A program made the position numbers and the translations under genes. Under the pieces are notes generated by a model, which searched no databases, was not told the origin of the DNA, and saw only the letters and a list, made by a program, of their open reading frames with translations. A stretch of DNA of 64,000 bases from Rhypophila decipiens (lineage: Eukaryota > Ascomycota > Sordariomycetes > Sordariales > Naviculisporaceae): the NCBI GenBank assembly GCA_033297075.1, contig MU858045.1, forward strand, positions 930,001 to 994,000. Direction: 5' to 3'. Each line of letters begins with the position of its first letter. Positions within the stretch are counted from its first letter, which is position 1. Below are positions 1 to 10,303 of the stretch, one piece after another.

Positions 1-1
1 G

Positions 2-1315
2 AATCAGGTTACAGCTCAACATGAGACCCCCGCAGTTCAAAGCCCAAGATTACCCCTTCCACAGCCGTCACCACTAGCAGGAAACCAACGGTCTTCCTTT
101 TCAATATCCGAACCCCCCTCACCGATCCTAAGTAGTTTAGCCTCACTAGGACACTTCAACCTCAGCTCCGGAGCATTAGGCTCTTTTAATCTGGGAAACC
201 CGTTCAACAGCAAGGACAGAGAAGACCGCGCAAGGGAGAGAGAAAGAGAAAGAAGCGCCAGCCGTGACGGAGGAGGAGGCAGTGGGAGGTCAATGTCCTC
301 GCTTGGGTTTAGATCACCACCTAGATCGACATCTAATCCTTTCCAGGGTGCTGGTAGTCAGTTGAGTGGAAAGGAAGGATCAGGATCAGGATCAGGGCTC
401 AGAAAAACAATGGCTGATCGGTCTACTTTGTTTGCGCAGAAGACGGGCGAGTTGGTCGGCTTGGTCGGGCAGGTGGGCAAGACTACTATTTCCAAGAGTG
501 TGCTTTTGGGGAAGAGGCTTGGTTCTTCGGGCTCAAATACCGGCTTTGAAAAGGAGAAAGATGGACCGGATACACCGGGCATTGCTGGATTCGAAAAGGA
601 AGACAAGGACCAAATTCAGGAAAAAGAGACGGATAAAGACAAGGCGAGAAAAGAAAAAGGCGAGAAATGGAGGGAGGACATCAAAAGTAAGATCCGGGTT
701 CTTGATGATGGGGGCCGGCTTTTGTATGGTCCTGATTTTGAGGCTGGGTCTGGGTCTGGGACTTTAGCAGAGGCCGGAACAACGACGACGACAACATCTA
801 CGAATGTGTTGATTCCATTGGGATCACCTGGCCTATCACCACCTGAGAGACCTGAACGATCACCCATCGTGCCTGATGCTGAAGTTGGCGAGTTTAACCA
901 GTTCCGGCGTACTGAAACCTTGGAACCTAAAGTCGACACCGTAACTGGAACTGCCGGACGGGAAGAGCAAGGAACCGGAACAAAGGATACACCAACTTCC
1001 AGTAATACACCACAGAGTCCACCCCCGCCGCCGGTCCCGCCAAGATCAAAAGCAAGACCCATCTCGGGCATTGGATTCAACAGCCAGACATCTGCCCTGG
1101 CTAGCATCGGATTTGGCTCAACCGGCGGAAATGGCAGTGCCAGTGGAAGTCGACCCGGTTCAAGCAGGGGAATCATGAGAGATGGTGCTCAGGGCGGCAG
1201 TCGACCTGGCTCAAGTCGCGCGAATAGAGAAGGATTGGGCAGTAGAGACGGTACCGGGACCGGTAGAGATGGGCTTATTAGAGAGGGAAATGAAGAACTG
1301 GCGACTTGGCTCTAA
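2..1315 (+). CDS. 3' end of a low-complexity protein of unknown function (5'-truncated by window)
   Basis: An open frame enters from the left edge at base 2 and runs without interruption to a TAA at 1313-1315, so at least 437 C-terminal residues are visible. A Met at 293 is internal to the open frame and is probably not the start. The sequence is rich in Ser, Gly, Pro, Glu and Lys, with an Arg/Glu run near residue 80, a Lys/Glu/Asp-rich charged stretch near residues 185-225, a Pro run (PPPPPVPPR) and Ser/Gly/Arg repeats at the end. The only segments that look ordered are one reading LFAQKTGELVGLVGQVGKTT and one reading RVLDDGGRLLYGPDF. I do not recognise the family. It is probably the disordered tail of a larger protein whose folded domain lies upstream of the window. 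Confidence 0.7.
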   Translation, partial: NQVTAQHETPAVQSPRLPLPQPSPLAGNQRSSFSISEPPSPILSSLASLGHFNLSSGALGSFNLGNPFNSKDREDRARERERERSASRDGGGGSGRSMSSLGFRSPPRSTSNPFQGAGSQLSGKEGSGSGSGLRKTMADRSTLFAQKTGELVGLVGQVGKTTISKSVLLGKRLGSSGSNTGFEKEKDGPDTPGIAGFEKEDKDQIQEKETDKDKARKEKGEKWREDIKSKIRVLDDGGRLLYGPDFEAGSGSGTLAEAGTTTTTTSTNVLIPLGSPGLSPPERPERSPIVPDAEVGEFNQFRRTETLEPKVDTVTGTAGREEQGTGTKDTPTSSNTPQSPPPPPVPPRSKARPISGIGFNSQTSALASIGFGSTGGNGSASGSRPGSSRGIMRDGAQGGSRPGSSRANREGLGSRDGTGTGRDGLIREGNEELATWL

Positions 1316-2166
1316 GTCTTTGGGTTCAATGTTTTCAGAGTTAGTCATAAATTCATTACGTGTAGGAAGAGTCAAGGGGTGTTTTTACGGCCTATTCTAG
1401 ATGACTTGCGAGCATGAATAGAATGCTGGATCATGTCGACGTTAGGGTTCTTGGTTGGGCTGGTCCGAATTGGATGGGATAAAGGCTCATGGGCTGGTTA
1501 GGACGCTAAATATTTGTTTATACCACTCAACTTTTTTCGTTAGATTACCATTATCTGGATGATGATATCTACTCTACTTGGCAACCATTTGTGCCATTTT
1601 CGAGAAACTGCTTGTCTGTGTGTTGTTCTTCCAGTCACGGTCTGTCTTCAGAAGAATCATGACCGGTCGACAAAGATTCTTTTATACCATAGTCAAAAGG
1701 AGAATGGACAACCACAGGCCACAACCAGCACTATAGAAGCGACTTGAAAGCGTTTGACTCGAGCATGGGACATAACCTAAACTGTCCATTATTTCCATCA
1801 CCGTATTTGTCTCCCTTTGCTGACGTCACTAGCGCCTGTGGTAATGCCCCACCTCGGCTTCTCCAAATTCAGTGCGGGGAATGAATCCCCCGCGCTCATC
1901 CTTGTCCTCCCCGACCTGACCCCGAACGGCCCCGACTTGCGGAACCTCGTGGTAGTGTACATTCAGGCGTACCCCCCATCTCCCAACATCAACTACAGCA
2001 CAATAGGAGGTGCCTGACCTCTTGTGCCTAGGTTGCATATGACTTGACCGCCTTTCGGATTTGGTATTCCAGACTTGCTTGGCTCGTCTCCAACCACCTT
2101 CACACCATCCCACTCACTCGGGTCCAGAGCATTTGCGTGGAGCAAGTCCCGGACATTGAAGAAAGG
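1316..2166. other. Intergenic region, tandem (+)(+) genes
   Basis: No convincing gene was found. Open frames here are short and lack homology or splice support. A perfect 8-bp CRE-type palindrome is listed separately. The last part is presumably the promoter and 5'UTR of the Nudix gene. Confidence 0.5.
1821..1828. promoter_or_regulatory. CRE/ATF-type palindrome TGACGTCA
   Basis: A perfect TGACGTCA palindrome lies about 350 bp upstream of the first proposed Met of the Nudix gene. It is the consensus site of bZIP factors of the CREB/ATF family (Atf1/AtfA in fungi). One 8-mer can occur by chance, so function is only a possibility. Confidence 0.25.
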
Positions 2167-3767
2167 ATGAACACGTCTGCCCAGGAGCTGGACCACGACC
2201 CAGAGACTTCTGCTGCTCCTGTAAATGTTGTGTTTGATCCGCCAGCTATTCTGACCGCTGGTGCCTCTGCCGCCGCCGCCATTACTGAGGAGGACTTTCT
2301 GCTCCCGTTGTCGATTTCACCACCAGTCCCGGACAGCCGTTTCCAAGTCCCCCCGTTGGAGAGAACCATCCTCGATCAGCAATTAGACACCTTTCCGGAC
2401 GCCTCGTATTACTGGGATGCATCGACCATGGCTCCATTGAACGCAACGTCAGCGGTCAGTACCTGAGCCTTTGCTTCCCTCTTTGTATCCTTGCACCTGC
2501 CGGACAGTTGGATGGCAACATTATAGAATACCGTGATCGGTTTCCACAGCCCGCTCCATACAAGCCCGTATACCCACATATACCCATAAACAAGTCTACC
2601 CAAACAAACAATATGCTCATAAGAACAAAGGCCGCCATTGCCCGGCTCCGGGCCTACAAGCCACCTCCGTTCCCGCTGTGGGACAAGCTCCCGGTCAGCC
2701 GCCGGGCCGCCGTCCTGATGCTGCTGTATGCCGACAAGAAGGGAGACCTCCGTGTGGTGATTACCATGCGGGCCGCCAGTCTACGGAGTTTTTCCGGCAA
2801 GTCTTTATTCTTATTCTTAAATAAATCTTGTATAACATCGAGAACCCAAGGCTGACCAAAACCAGGCCACGCAGCCCTCCCCGGTGGCAAAGCAGACCAC
2901 CCAGACGAGACACCATGTATGTCTTGACCTTTCCTACCAAAAATCATCGTCCACTAACGATTCACAGACCAAATCGCCCGCCGCGAAGCATGGGAAGAAA
3001 TAGGCCTCCCAATGGATGACTCCAAGATCCCGCCCCCATTCGCAATAGAACCCCTCTGCTACCTCCCCTACAGCCTAGCACGGACTGAACTCGTCGTCCG
3101 CCCTTGTATAGCGCTATTGCACTCCAACGCCGCATCTCCCTCGGCCTCGTCGTCATCCTCCTCCTCAAATCTATCCGTCTCTACCGGCGCCTCTTCTTCC
3201 GTCTCCCCAGCAACGCCAAACGAACCAACAGTAGAAGAGGCGCTGATCCCCCGGTTAGACGCCAAAGAAGTTGCGGCTGTATTTTCCGCGCCTTTTCACA
3301 ATTTTTTGAAACGGACTGATGAGATATTGCCTGGTTCGAATAACAGACAAGCACCGCCACCAGAAGGGGAATGGTACACTGGTAACTGGACCGAGTGGAA
3401 TAATCACCCGTGGCGATTACATTTCTTCTATGTCCATGTTACAGAGCAGCATGTCTCGAAGCCGCCTGCTGTGGAGGCTGTTGATCGGTTATCTTCTCTA
3501 GAGGAAGACAAAACAGAACAAGGTCAGACAGAGGCACAGGCGGCTGTTGGGAATGGAAGTGACGAACTAGAAATAGACCAGCACCCAGGACGGTACAAAG
3601 TTTGGGGCATGACGGCACGCATGCTCGTCGACGCAGCGAGGATTGCGTATGACGAAGAGCCCGAGTTTGAGCATAACCGCCACTTTGGCGACGAGGAGAT
3701 GATTGAGGAGCTGGAAAAGATGGGGAGGCTGACGCCCAAGAAGCGGAAGAGGGATGATAAGATGTAG
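2167..3767 (+). CDS. Nudix hydrolase, peroxisomal-type coenzyme A diphosphatase (PCD1/NUDT7 family)
   Basis: Family members hydrolyse CoA or oxidised CoA to 3',5'-ADP and a phosphopantetheine. Proposed exons are 2167-2454, 2508-2796, 2866-2916 and 2968-3767 (475 aa). The complete Nudix box is assembled across three exons: GGK-x5-E then REAWEEIGL. It is followed by a UPF0035-like segment (LPYSLARTELVVRPC) typical of CoA pyrophosphatases. The intron at 2797-2865 has a GC-AG boundary (GCAAGT donor), and no GT donor in the stretch keeps the frame. The first exon is open for 96 codons and joins in phase 0. The conserved part begins near Met 2613, so a 344-aa product starting there is the alternative. 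The C-terminus ends in a basic PKKRKR cluster and has no SKL-type peroxisomal signal. The enzyme class is sure; the start is not. Confidence 0.85.
2797..2865 (+). other. GC-AG intron in the Nudix gene
   Basis: The donor reads G|GCAAGT and the acceptor ACCAG|GC. The spliced product reads SFSG then HAALPGGK, exactly the expected lead-in to the Nudix box. Using the GT two bases further on breaks the frame with every nearby AG. GC-AG introns are a minor class and usually keep the AAGT extension, as seen here. Confidence 0.75.
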
Positions 3768-4525
3768 TTTTATTTTTGTCTCTTATTGTGCCAAGGTGGG
3801 CTGGGGGAGGGAATGACTTTGTTTTGGTTACGCGGTGGTTTTGGGCTCATGTTAGAGTTTGGTTGACTGGACATGTGGTTTGGTGCTGTAGAGCTTATGG
3901 TTATATTCGTGATGCATAAGAGGTTGGTTTGCATTGCTAGAATGGCAATATTGGAGTTGGGGGTGAAGCATCGGGAATCTATCTTTCTGAGCAGGAATGC
4001 TGAGATTCGAGCCAGATAGAACCCATCATGTATCGCTGCCAAGTACAGCGTTAAACAGAAATTGGTATACCTGGTTGTACAAGGTTCCTAGGCCTGTCGG
4101 TGACTTTGTTCATGCGTTTTGATTGTAGTGGCTTGTAAAGGGCCTATTTCTCGCAATTTATCAAGGTCTTTGGAAACCGTGAGCAAGGCCCCTGGCCAGG
4201 TATTGCAGGTTGACTATTTACCGTGGAATACTGTACGGTTAGACAAGTCGTCATCACGGCATAAGCAGATACACGATTAAAGTAACAGCTTGTGAGAACC
4301 TCTAATTAACGCTCAGATGAATGTTGAACCAATGCTTCCCCATAACCATCAACCGCTTGGGAAACCTATGCTCCAACATTGTCTGTGTTGGTCCTGTGAA
4401 TACCCCTAAAGCCGGATACCATCTGGATACCCAGCGTTCTGTCCCAGATTCGAGTTATAGCTTCTTTCTTGCCAAAAGTTAGAACGAGTCCACGACTCAA
4501 TCATCATCTTCCTAGCCCAGGGATA
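3768..4525. other. Convergent intergenic region with repeat A copy 1
   Basis: This spacer lies between the 3' ends of the Nudix (+) and copper transporter (-) genes. It holds the 3'UTRs and one copy of dispersed repeat A (4062-4231). No coding potential was recognised. Confidence 0.5.
4062..4231. repeat. Dispersed repeat family A, copy 1
   Basis: The copy begins TTGGTATACCTGGTT, has CTAGGCCTGTCGGT in the middle and ends GCAGGTTGACTATTTACCGTGG. The same three blocks in the same order occur at 41261-41405. The last block recurs at about 16665-16725. It has no coding capacity, and the spacing between blocks differs between copies. It is probably a short non-autonomous element or its decayed remnant. 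Confidence 0.7.
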
Positions 4526-5358
4526 TTAGTGGCAGGCAGTGTCCTTGGTAGCAGTCGTGCTACCACCGAAAACCAAGTAACCCAGGGCGGCGCCAAGAGA
4601 GACCGAAACCATGACCCAGCCGTTGTAGGTCATGAAAATAAGCCTGCAGTCACAAAGTCAGTACATCGGTTCCTCCTCTCCCAGCAATTGCTACAAAGGC
4701 AATTCTGGCCCAGTTCGCACACTAAATACCTAAAAGAAGCGAATGGCACTTACATAATCATAAAGGCATAAAAGTTCTGCACGCCATAGAGCACCGACTT
4801 GATGATATGGGCCCGGCGGGTGACCTCGACTCTGTTTTGTCCTGACCAGAGGAACGGGGTGGATTCAGTAACGGATTCATCTTCTTTTGACCATTGTCGA
4901 ACGGGGGGGATTGTTTAGCGCTCCAGTCTTTTGATCTCACAGTTTTTTTGGGAGTAGAAAGAGGAACGCGAAACAGACGGGGGAGAGAAAAACGAAACTA
5001 CCTACGAGGAACAGTCTCGGCCCTTTTCGACGAGGCAACCTCAAACTTGCGAATGCCCTCACGGAGAGCCTCATATCCAGCGACGAGAACCACGATGGCG
5101 AACAGGGAGAGAATGAGCGAGAGCGTGGAATCGACGTGCCACCACCGGTAGACGATGCAGAGGTCCTTGGTGTCCCATGTGAAGAGCATCTGGATGGGCG
5201 AATCCGTTAGCATATCAAGGATTAGACGAAGACCCGTGACGGAGAGTGCGTACGTTCATGCTGCATTTGTGGGCATCACCGCCCATATCGCCATGTCCGC
5301 CGTGGCCACCGCCCATGTCGCCGTGGTCCATTCCCATATGATGTGCGTGGTGATCCAT
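4526..5358 (-). CDS. Ctr-type copper transporter
   Basis: This is a small trimeric high-affinity Cu(I) importer of membranes. Exons, in gene order: 5358-5254, 5189-5006, 4841-4754, 4643-4526 (164 aa). Introns are 64, 164 and 110 nt, and the phases join exactly. The N-terminus is a Met/His/Gly-rich copper-binding tail (MDHHAHHMGMDHGDMGGG). The conserved NMLFTWDTKDLCIVYRWWHV precedes TM1. TM2 carries the MxxxM copper-selectivity motif (MLIFM) and TM3 carries GxxxG (GAALG). Length and order match fungal Ctr proteins. Whether it acts at the plasma membrane or the vacuole cannot be told; there is no long cytosolic Cys cluster, and the protein ends ACH. It is divergent from the neighbouring BNA1-like gene. 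Confidence 0.92.
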
Positions 5359-6061
5359 CTTGATCTTGCCGGCTTGGTTTATCTCGTCGAATAACGTTGC
5401 TGTAGTCGGTTCGCACGGTGCTCGGTGTGTATTGTTTGGCGCGCAGCGAATCGATTGAAGCTTGTCGGGAAGTCAGAGTTTCTATATTTGTGGTCAATTG
5501 AGGTAGAACAACATAAGCTCGAACTTTCGTCCCAAGGTCCGACGCTTCACGGGAGGAATTGCGGTTTCACTGCGCCCGCCCTGGCGAGTCGTGTGGTTGA
5601 CCGGGAACCCGCGCAAATGGACGCAATGGCCAGTTAGGGATAAGCGCTAAAGCGGGAAGCTCGTGCCACCCGATCCTCTGAAGCGTCACCAAGTCTGAAA
5701 CCTCCAGGGGACCTCCTGCTGCAGCTCCTCACTGGGGTTGACCGCTCGGCATGGGCCGGGGTGACGATTTTTGGCGGGGTTACGTTAGAGGGGCGATCAA
5801 GCTCGACGGCCAGAGGGGTTCTGTAGCTCTCAAGGAAACAGATGACCGGAAAGGGACGGGACGGCGATTTGATGAGCTTTATTAAGCAGTACTATTCCTC
5901 CGTGATGGGTTTTAAATGATTTGAAATAGACCAGTATCATAACCAACGCAGATTTCAAAACTTCAAGGTGAATCTCTTAACTCATTCACCTCATCACCTG
6001 GACGAACCCATCGAAGCACTAACTCGTCGACTACGAAGCCTGTCATTAAAAGGACTCAAAA
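5359..6061. other. Divergent promoter region, copper transporter / 3-HAO
   Basis: This 0.7-kb spacer lies between two divergently transcribed genes. No further gene or clear copper-responsive element was recognised. Confidence 0.45.
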
Positions 6062-6789
6062 ATGCTCTCATCGCCAGTTAACTTGCCAAAGTGGTAAGTG
6101 TATTAAACTTTTATCATTCTCATTGGAAACTAACATGCTCATGTCAAATCTTACAGGCTGGAAGAAAACTCCCACCTGCTCAAGCCACCAATCAACAACT
6201 ACTGCGTCTACAATGAAGATGTGACAGTCATGGTAGGTACATTTTTCACACCCACAGCCTTACCTCCTACATCCAAAAAGAGAACAAGAAAAGCCGCCTC
6301 CAAACCATAAAATACACATGTAGGTGCAAAAACCTAACAAGCCCCAAGATAGTAGGCGGCCCAAACGCGCGAACAGATTACCACATCAACCAAACACCAG
6401 AGTGGTTCTACCAGTACAAAGGCGCCATGCTCCTCAAAGTCGTCGACGGCCAGACATTCAAGGACATCATAATCCGAGAAGGCGACATGTTCCTCCTGCC
6501 GCCCAACACGCCACATAACCCTGTCAGGTTCGCCGACACGGTGGGTATTGTGCTCGAGCAGAAACGTCCCGAGGGTTCGGTCGACATGATGCGGTGGTAC
6601 TGTGGAAATCCCGACTGTCGGAAAATCGTCTACGAGGCGGCTTTTCATTGTACTGATTTGGGCACGCAGATCAAGGCTGCTGTGGAGGAATTCAAGGAAG
6701 ATGAAAAGAGGAGAACTTGTATGAACTGTGGTGAGGTTGCGGATTGGTGTCCCCCTCCTGGGTCGAATCCTGATCCCAACAAGAAGTGA
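6062..6789 (+). CDS. BNA1: 3-hydroxyanthranilate 3,4-dioxygenase
   Basis: The enzyme opens the ring of 3-hydroxyanthranilate to give the quinolinate precursor in de novo NAD synthesis (kynurenine pathway, cytosol). Exons are 6062-6093, 6157-6232 and 6349-6789 (182 aa). Introns of 63 and 116 nt have CTAAC-type branch points. The cupin iron ligands are visible: His in RTDYHIN, Glu in TPEWFYQ, and His in NTPHNPVRF. The C-terminal half has two CxxC-like pairs (CGNPDC and CMNCG) that form the second, rubredoxin-like metal site known in fungal and bacterial members. Length matches the family. The second acceptor (CCCCAAG) was chosen because it restores [12 protein letters not shown]. Confidence 0.95.
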
Positions 6790-7019
6790 CATCTTATTTG
6801 GAGAGGTAGTCTGAAGGAGGCCAATTCTTATTCTGTCCGGCGAGTACTTGTGCGGGACGAGGAGAGTAACTCATTTTCATGTTGATATTCGCTTTCTTTA
6901 GCTTTGAAGTTCCATTTATATGTCCATGTCTACAAGATCAACATATACAAAGTACAAACAACTCGCTCGCCAACACACCCCACAGACACAGAGCAAACAA
7001 CTTCTTGACGGCCCCTTCC

Positions 7020-7871
7020 TTATGTCTCGGCATAAACATACGAGCTGGTCGACTCTTCGACGCCCACGGCCATCTTCGCCTCTTCCAGCTCCTTTCCATC
7101 AACCTTGATACCAGCATACATGGTCTCCCCTGGAACCACTGGGCCGACACCCTTGGGCGTACCCGTGAGCACAATGTCACCCGGCAGGAGGGTCATGACC
7201 TTGGAGATGTCGCTCAGGATGCGGGGGATGCGGAAGAGCATCAGCTCGGTCGAGTCGTTCTGGCGGACCTGGTCGTTGACCTTGAGGTAGAGCTCGATCT
7301 TGTGCGGGTCCGGGATGGCCGACTTGGGGATCACCTTGCTTATGGGCAAAAAGGTGTCGAAGCCCTTGGAGATGTCCCAGGGGAGGCCCTTCTTCTTGGC
7401 CTCGTTCTGGGCGTTGCGGGCCGTCATGTCGATGCTGAGGGCGTAGCCTATATGGGATTGTAAGCGAAAGATGCTCGTAATTATTGGTACTTTTAGCTGA
7501 AATACTCACTCTCAATTGCATCGAGGGCACCCTTCTCATCAGCGGCATCGAGGTCCTTGACCTCCTTGCCAATGACCAAGGCAAGCTCAACCTCATAGTG
7601 CAGGTCCACACCCTTCGGCCGGATCACATTGCCCTGTCCGGGGAGGAGGATAGAAGTGGTGGGCTTCTGGAAGAAGAAGGGCTGCTTGGGACGAGCACTA
7701 TTCAGCTCCGTGATGTGGTCACTGTTTGGGGGTTAGTTTTCCAGGTCTAAAGAACACCGAGACCAAAGACTTGAAGACATACGCATAGTTGCGGCCGATG
7801 CACACCACCTTGTTTGCTTTCTTAAGTGATGCCATGGTGGTCAAGCCTCTTCGTAATACGAGTGATACCAT
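7020..7871 (-). CDS. Fumarylacetoacetate hydrolase-family acylpyruvase / oxaloacetate decarboxylase-like (FAHD1 type)
   Basis: Exons, in gene order: 7871-7783, 7721-7510, 7447-7020 (242 aa). Introns are 61 and 62 nt. FAH-fold landmarks are present: CIGRNYADH at the start, FFFQKPTTS, the metal ligands in HYEVELALVIGK and SIDMTARN, then GFDTFLPI and GDIVLTGTPKGVGP near the end. The size and single FAH domain match FAHD1-type acylpyruvate hydrolase / oxaloacetate decarboxylase rather than the longer tyrosine-pathway FAH. A second Met 12 codons in (MASLKK) begins the conserved core. The short basic leader MVSLVLRRGLTT before it looks like a mitochondrial presequence, consistent with FAHD1 location. 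It is convergent with BNA1, with 230 bp between the stops. Confidence 0.9.
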
Positions 7872-9512
7872 CTTGAAAGAGCTTCTTCCCCCGCTACGCG
7901 AGCTCGGGGACACGGGTGTGGATAATATATATGAGAGGAGGAGATAATTCGGAGAAAGGGGGGCTCTACAGCACACACTGGTGGACCGTGGACCGTGGTG
8001 GTTGCTGCGGTTCGGCAGGTAGAAAAGGGTTCCGTGAAGCTGCCCCTGAATCCTTATGCCAACACTGGTGGTGTGTTTGGTGTTGTAACAGGCTTTCCGC
8101 TCAATATTATAGGATTGGACTTCTGATAAAATGCAAAATGAGTCTTCAATGGCCAATTGCTGTTTTTTTCTTCACCGTAAACTCCGGTCCTTTTGCTCGG
8201 CTGTTGATCGATGACCGAGATACGGAGAAAAGCGGGCACGGAGCTGTTGGACTTGATCAGCCGGCAGGAGCAGGGAAAATGAAGTTCCTGGGTGAGCTTT
8301 TGGCTCCAGCAGTGAAGCTTGCCCAAGTCGGGAAGTCGGGTTCGTGACACACACTGGAGCGGCTCCTCTGGTGGGGCATGCTCTCCAGTGGAGGGGAACC
8401 CTGTCTCCTTCCCCAATTCCCCGGGCAGTTGAAGAATGTGGAGAGCAACAGCATGGACTTGGACCAAGTGGGAACCTCGAGCTTTCTTCCTCCGAGCACC
8501 CCAAGTCGGAGCACGGCGTCATGGCTTTGGGATTCGACGGACTGACTGACGGACTGAACTACTCAACTCACCGAGTGTCTGTCATTTAACCACTGAACCG
8601 CGCTTGCAGAGGCTACCCCAGACTGAGCCATCCGCCTGGGTACAGTACCTTTGGTTGCTGAGCTTTGGGGCGCATCTTGACGTCTCAGTATCAGCCGGAT
8701 ATCCCATTAACCATCGTGACACAGTCACGGCCTGTGCCTAGCTTGGCCATGACCACCTCCCGGATGAATTGGGGTGGCGCCTTAGTAACGGCGCGGGGGT
8801 CACAGCAGGCAGTTAAATGTCCTGTTACTGGAAGTTGTCATCTCGTACACCATCTCCCACCCAACTAGGAAGCCACTGAACAATTTCGGGTTGTTGGGTG
8901 GGACATACAAAGAACTTGAGTGCGGGATGAGTGGGCTGAAGACACCTTTTCGTAAGTGGATTGTGTCGGTGAGCGAGAAAGAGCCTCTGCTTCTTCCCAG
9001 CCTCAAGTCGACCTCGCTCGTGCCCCCTCTTTGTTCACTGACCCCTTTACGTGACGTGTAATTTTGGCTCAAATATAGGTTGTCGCTACACAAGCGTCCC
9101 TTCTTCCGCATGCTGCCGATGATTTTTCCTGTTTCAACCGACTATTCGGTGTTGCTGATAGATATTATCCATCTGTCCACCTCATCGTTGAGGTTCTGGG
9201 TTTACCGTTTACATCACCAAGGCCCCAGGAATACAAAAACGTCAGTTTGCCAAGAATTGAGTCGTCCTAGCTTCCCACCAGGCCCAAGACCACCCCCACC
9301 AAGCCCACCAATCCACCATTCCACCCAGCTGTCCTCTATCAATCTCACCAACAAACAAAACAATCCAGCAGACAAAGCCGCCGCCTTCACCCCCCGGTGG
9401 CAACGACTTCTTGTCGCGTCCGGAATCCAACTTCGCTCTCGACTCTTTACATGATCGCGAAACACGGCAAATATCATCGTCTCTTTTGTCGCCTTGAAGG
9501 ACAGCAGGAACG
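7872..9512. other. Divergent intergenic region, 1.6 kb
   Basis: No gene was recognised on either strand. There is a small tandem GACGGACTGACT-like repeat around 8535-8560. Presumed promoters of the flanking genes lie at the two ends. Confidence 0.4.
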
Positions 9513-10303
9513 ATGGAAAGCATCCAGTTGGCGCAAATGCTGGCTGATCTCAGCGAGCTGAATACAGCCGTAAGTTGTCGCACCCTTTTTTATTGTGAGC
9601 GCGGCCACGCAAGCGACCGACCCGTGGTGGGCAAAAGCATTCTCGAGGCGACGGGCCACTACGTCCCTCCCAGACCATCGCCGACTGTAACCAAAGTACG
9701 ATAGTTGACACTGTCTTATCCACAGGCCGAGAATCAAGCAGCTCTTAATCTCGTCAACGCGAACAAGAGCACCACAACGTCGGCCCCCGCCACTGTTCCC
9801 AAACCGTACCTCGATGGATCCACGAAAGGCCCGGAGCAGGGACCAGTCCGACCCGGCCAGCGAAACCACCAACGTGTCGGCTCCTCCTCGTTAGCGTCGC
9901 GAACCAACTCGCCAGCCAAGTTCGATACGATCGGCCGGCGCATTCTTACGCCTCCCATGAGCCGTACCAACTCGGCGCAGGGCTCCATTCCAGGAACTCC
10001 TCGCCACACAGAGGTGAGCTGGCCCATGCCAAATTTGCCGTGCCAACAAGCCACTTACAAGCGCAATCACAGTTTGAGGACGATGTTGACCGAGCGGGCT
10101 CCCTCATGGCCCTTTACGAGATTCGGGCCAAGCTGAAGCAGCAGGACAACACCAGTCTGGTCAAGTTGAGGGACAAGATTGCCGCACTCAAGGCCAGACA
10201 GGATGCTGAAAATTCGCATACTCATGGCGCCCGGCCAGTTCCCCACACTCGATACACATATCCCAAGTCTTCTCTGGATCAAGAAACCGACAATGTGGAT
10301 TAA
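9513..10303 (+). CDS. Small Ser/Pro-rich protein with a C-terminal helical segment, unknown function
   Basis: Exons are 9513-9569, 9726-10013 and 10073-10303 (191 aa). All introns are in phase 0, with GTAAGT/GTGAGC donors and CACAG acceptors. The N-terminus (about residues 1-30) looks helical and leads into a Ser/Thr/Pro/Arg-rich linker containing RTNSP- and SRTNS-type phosphosite-like motifs. Residues about 117-160 form a charged helix (DDVDRAGSLMALYEIRAKLK onward) that could be a coiled coil. The three exons fit together convincingly as one protein, but I do not recognise the family. A scaffold or cytoskeletal role would be a guess. Confidence 0.75.

Noticed and set aside
6879..7463. 194-codon open frame antisense to the FAH-domain gene
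   Set aside because: Overlaps well-supported exons and has no homology or splice support.
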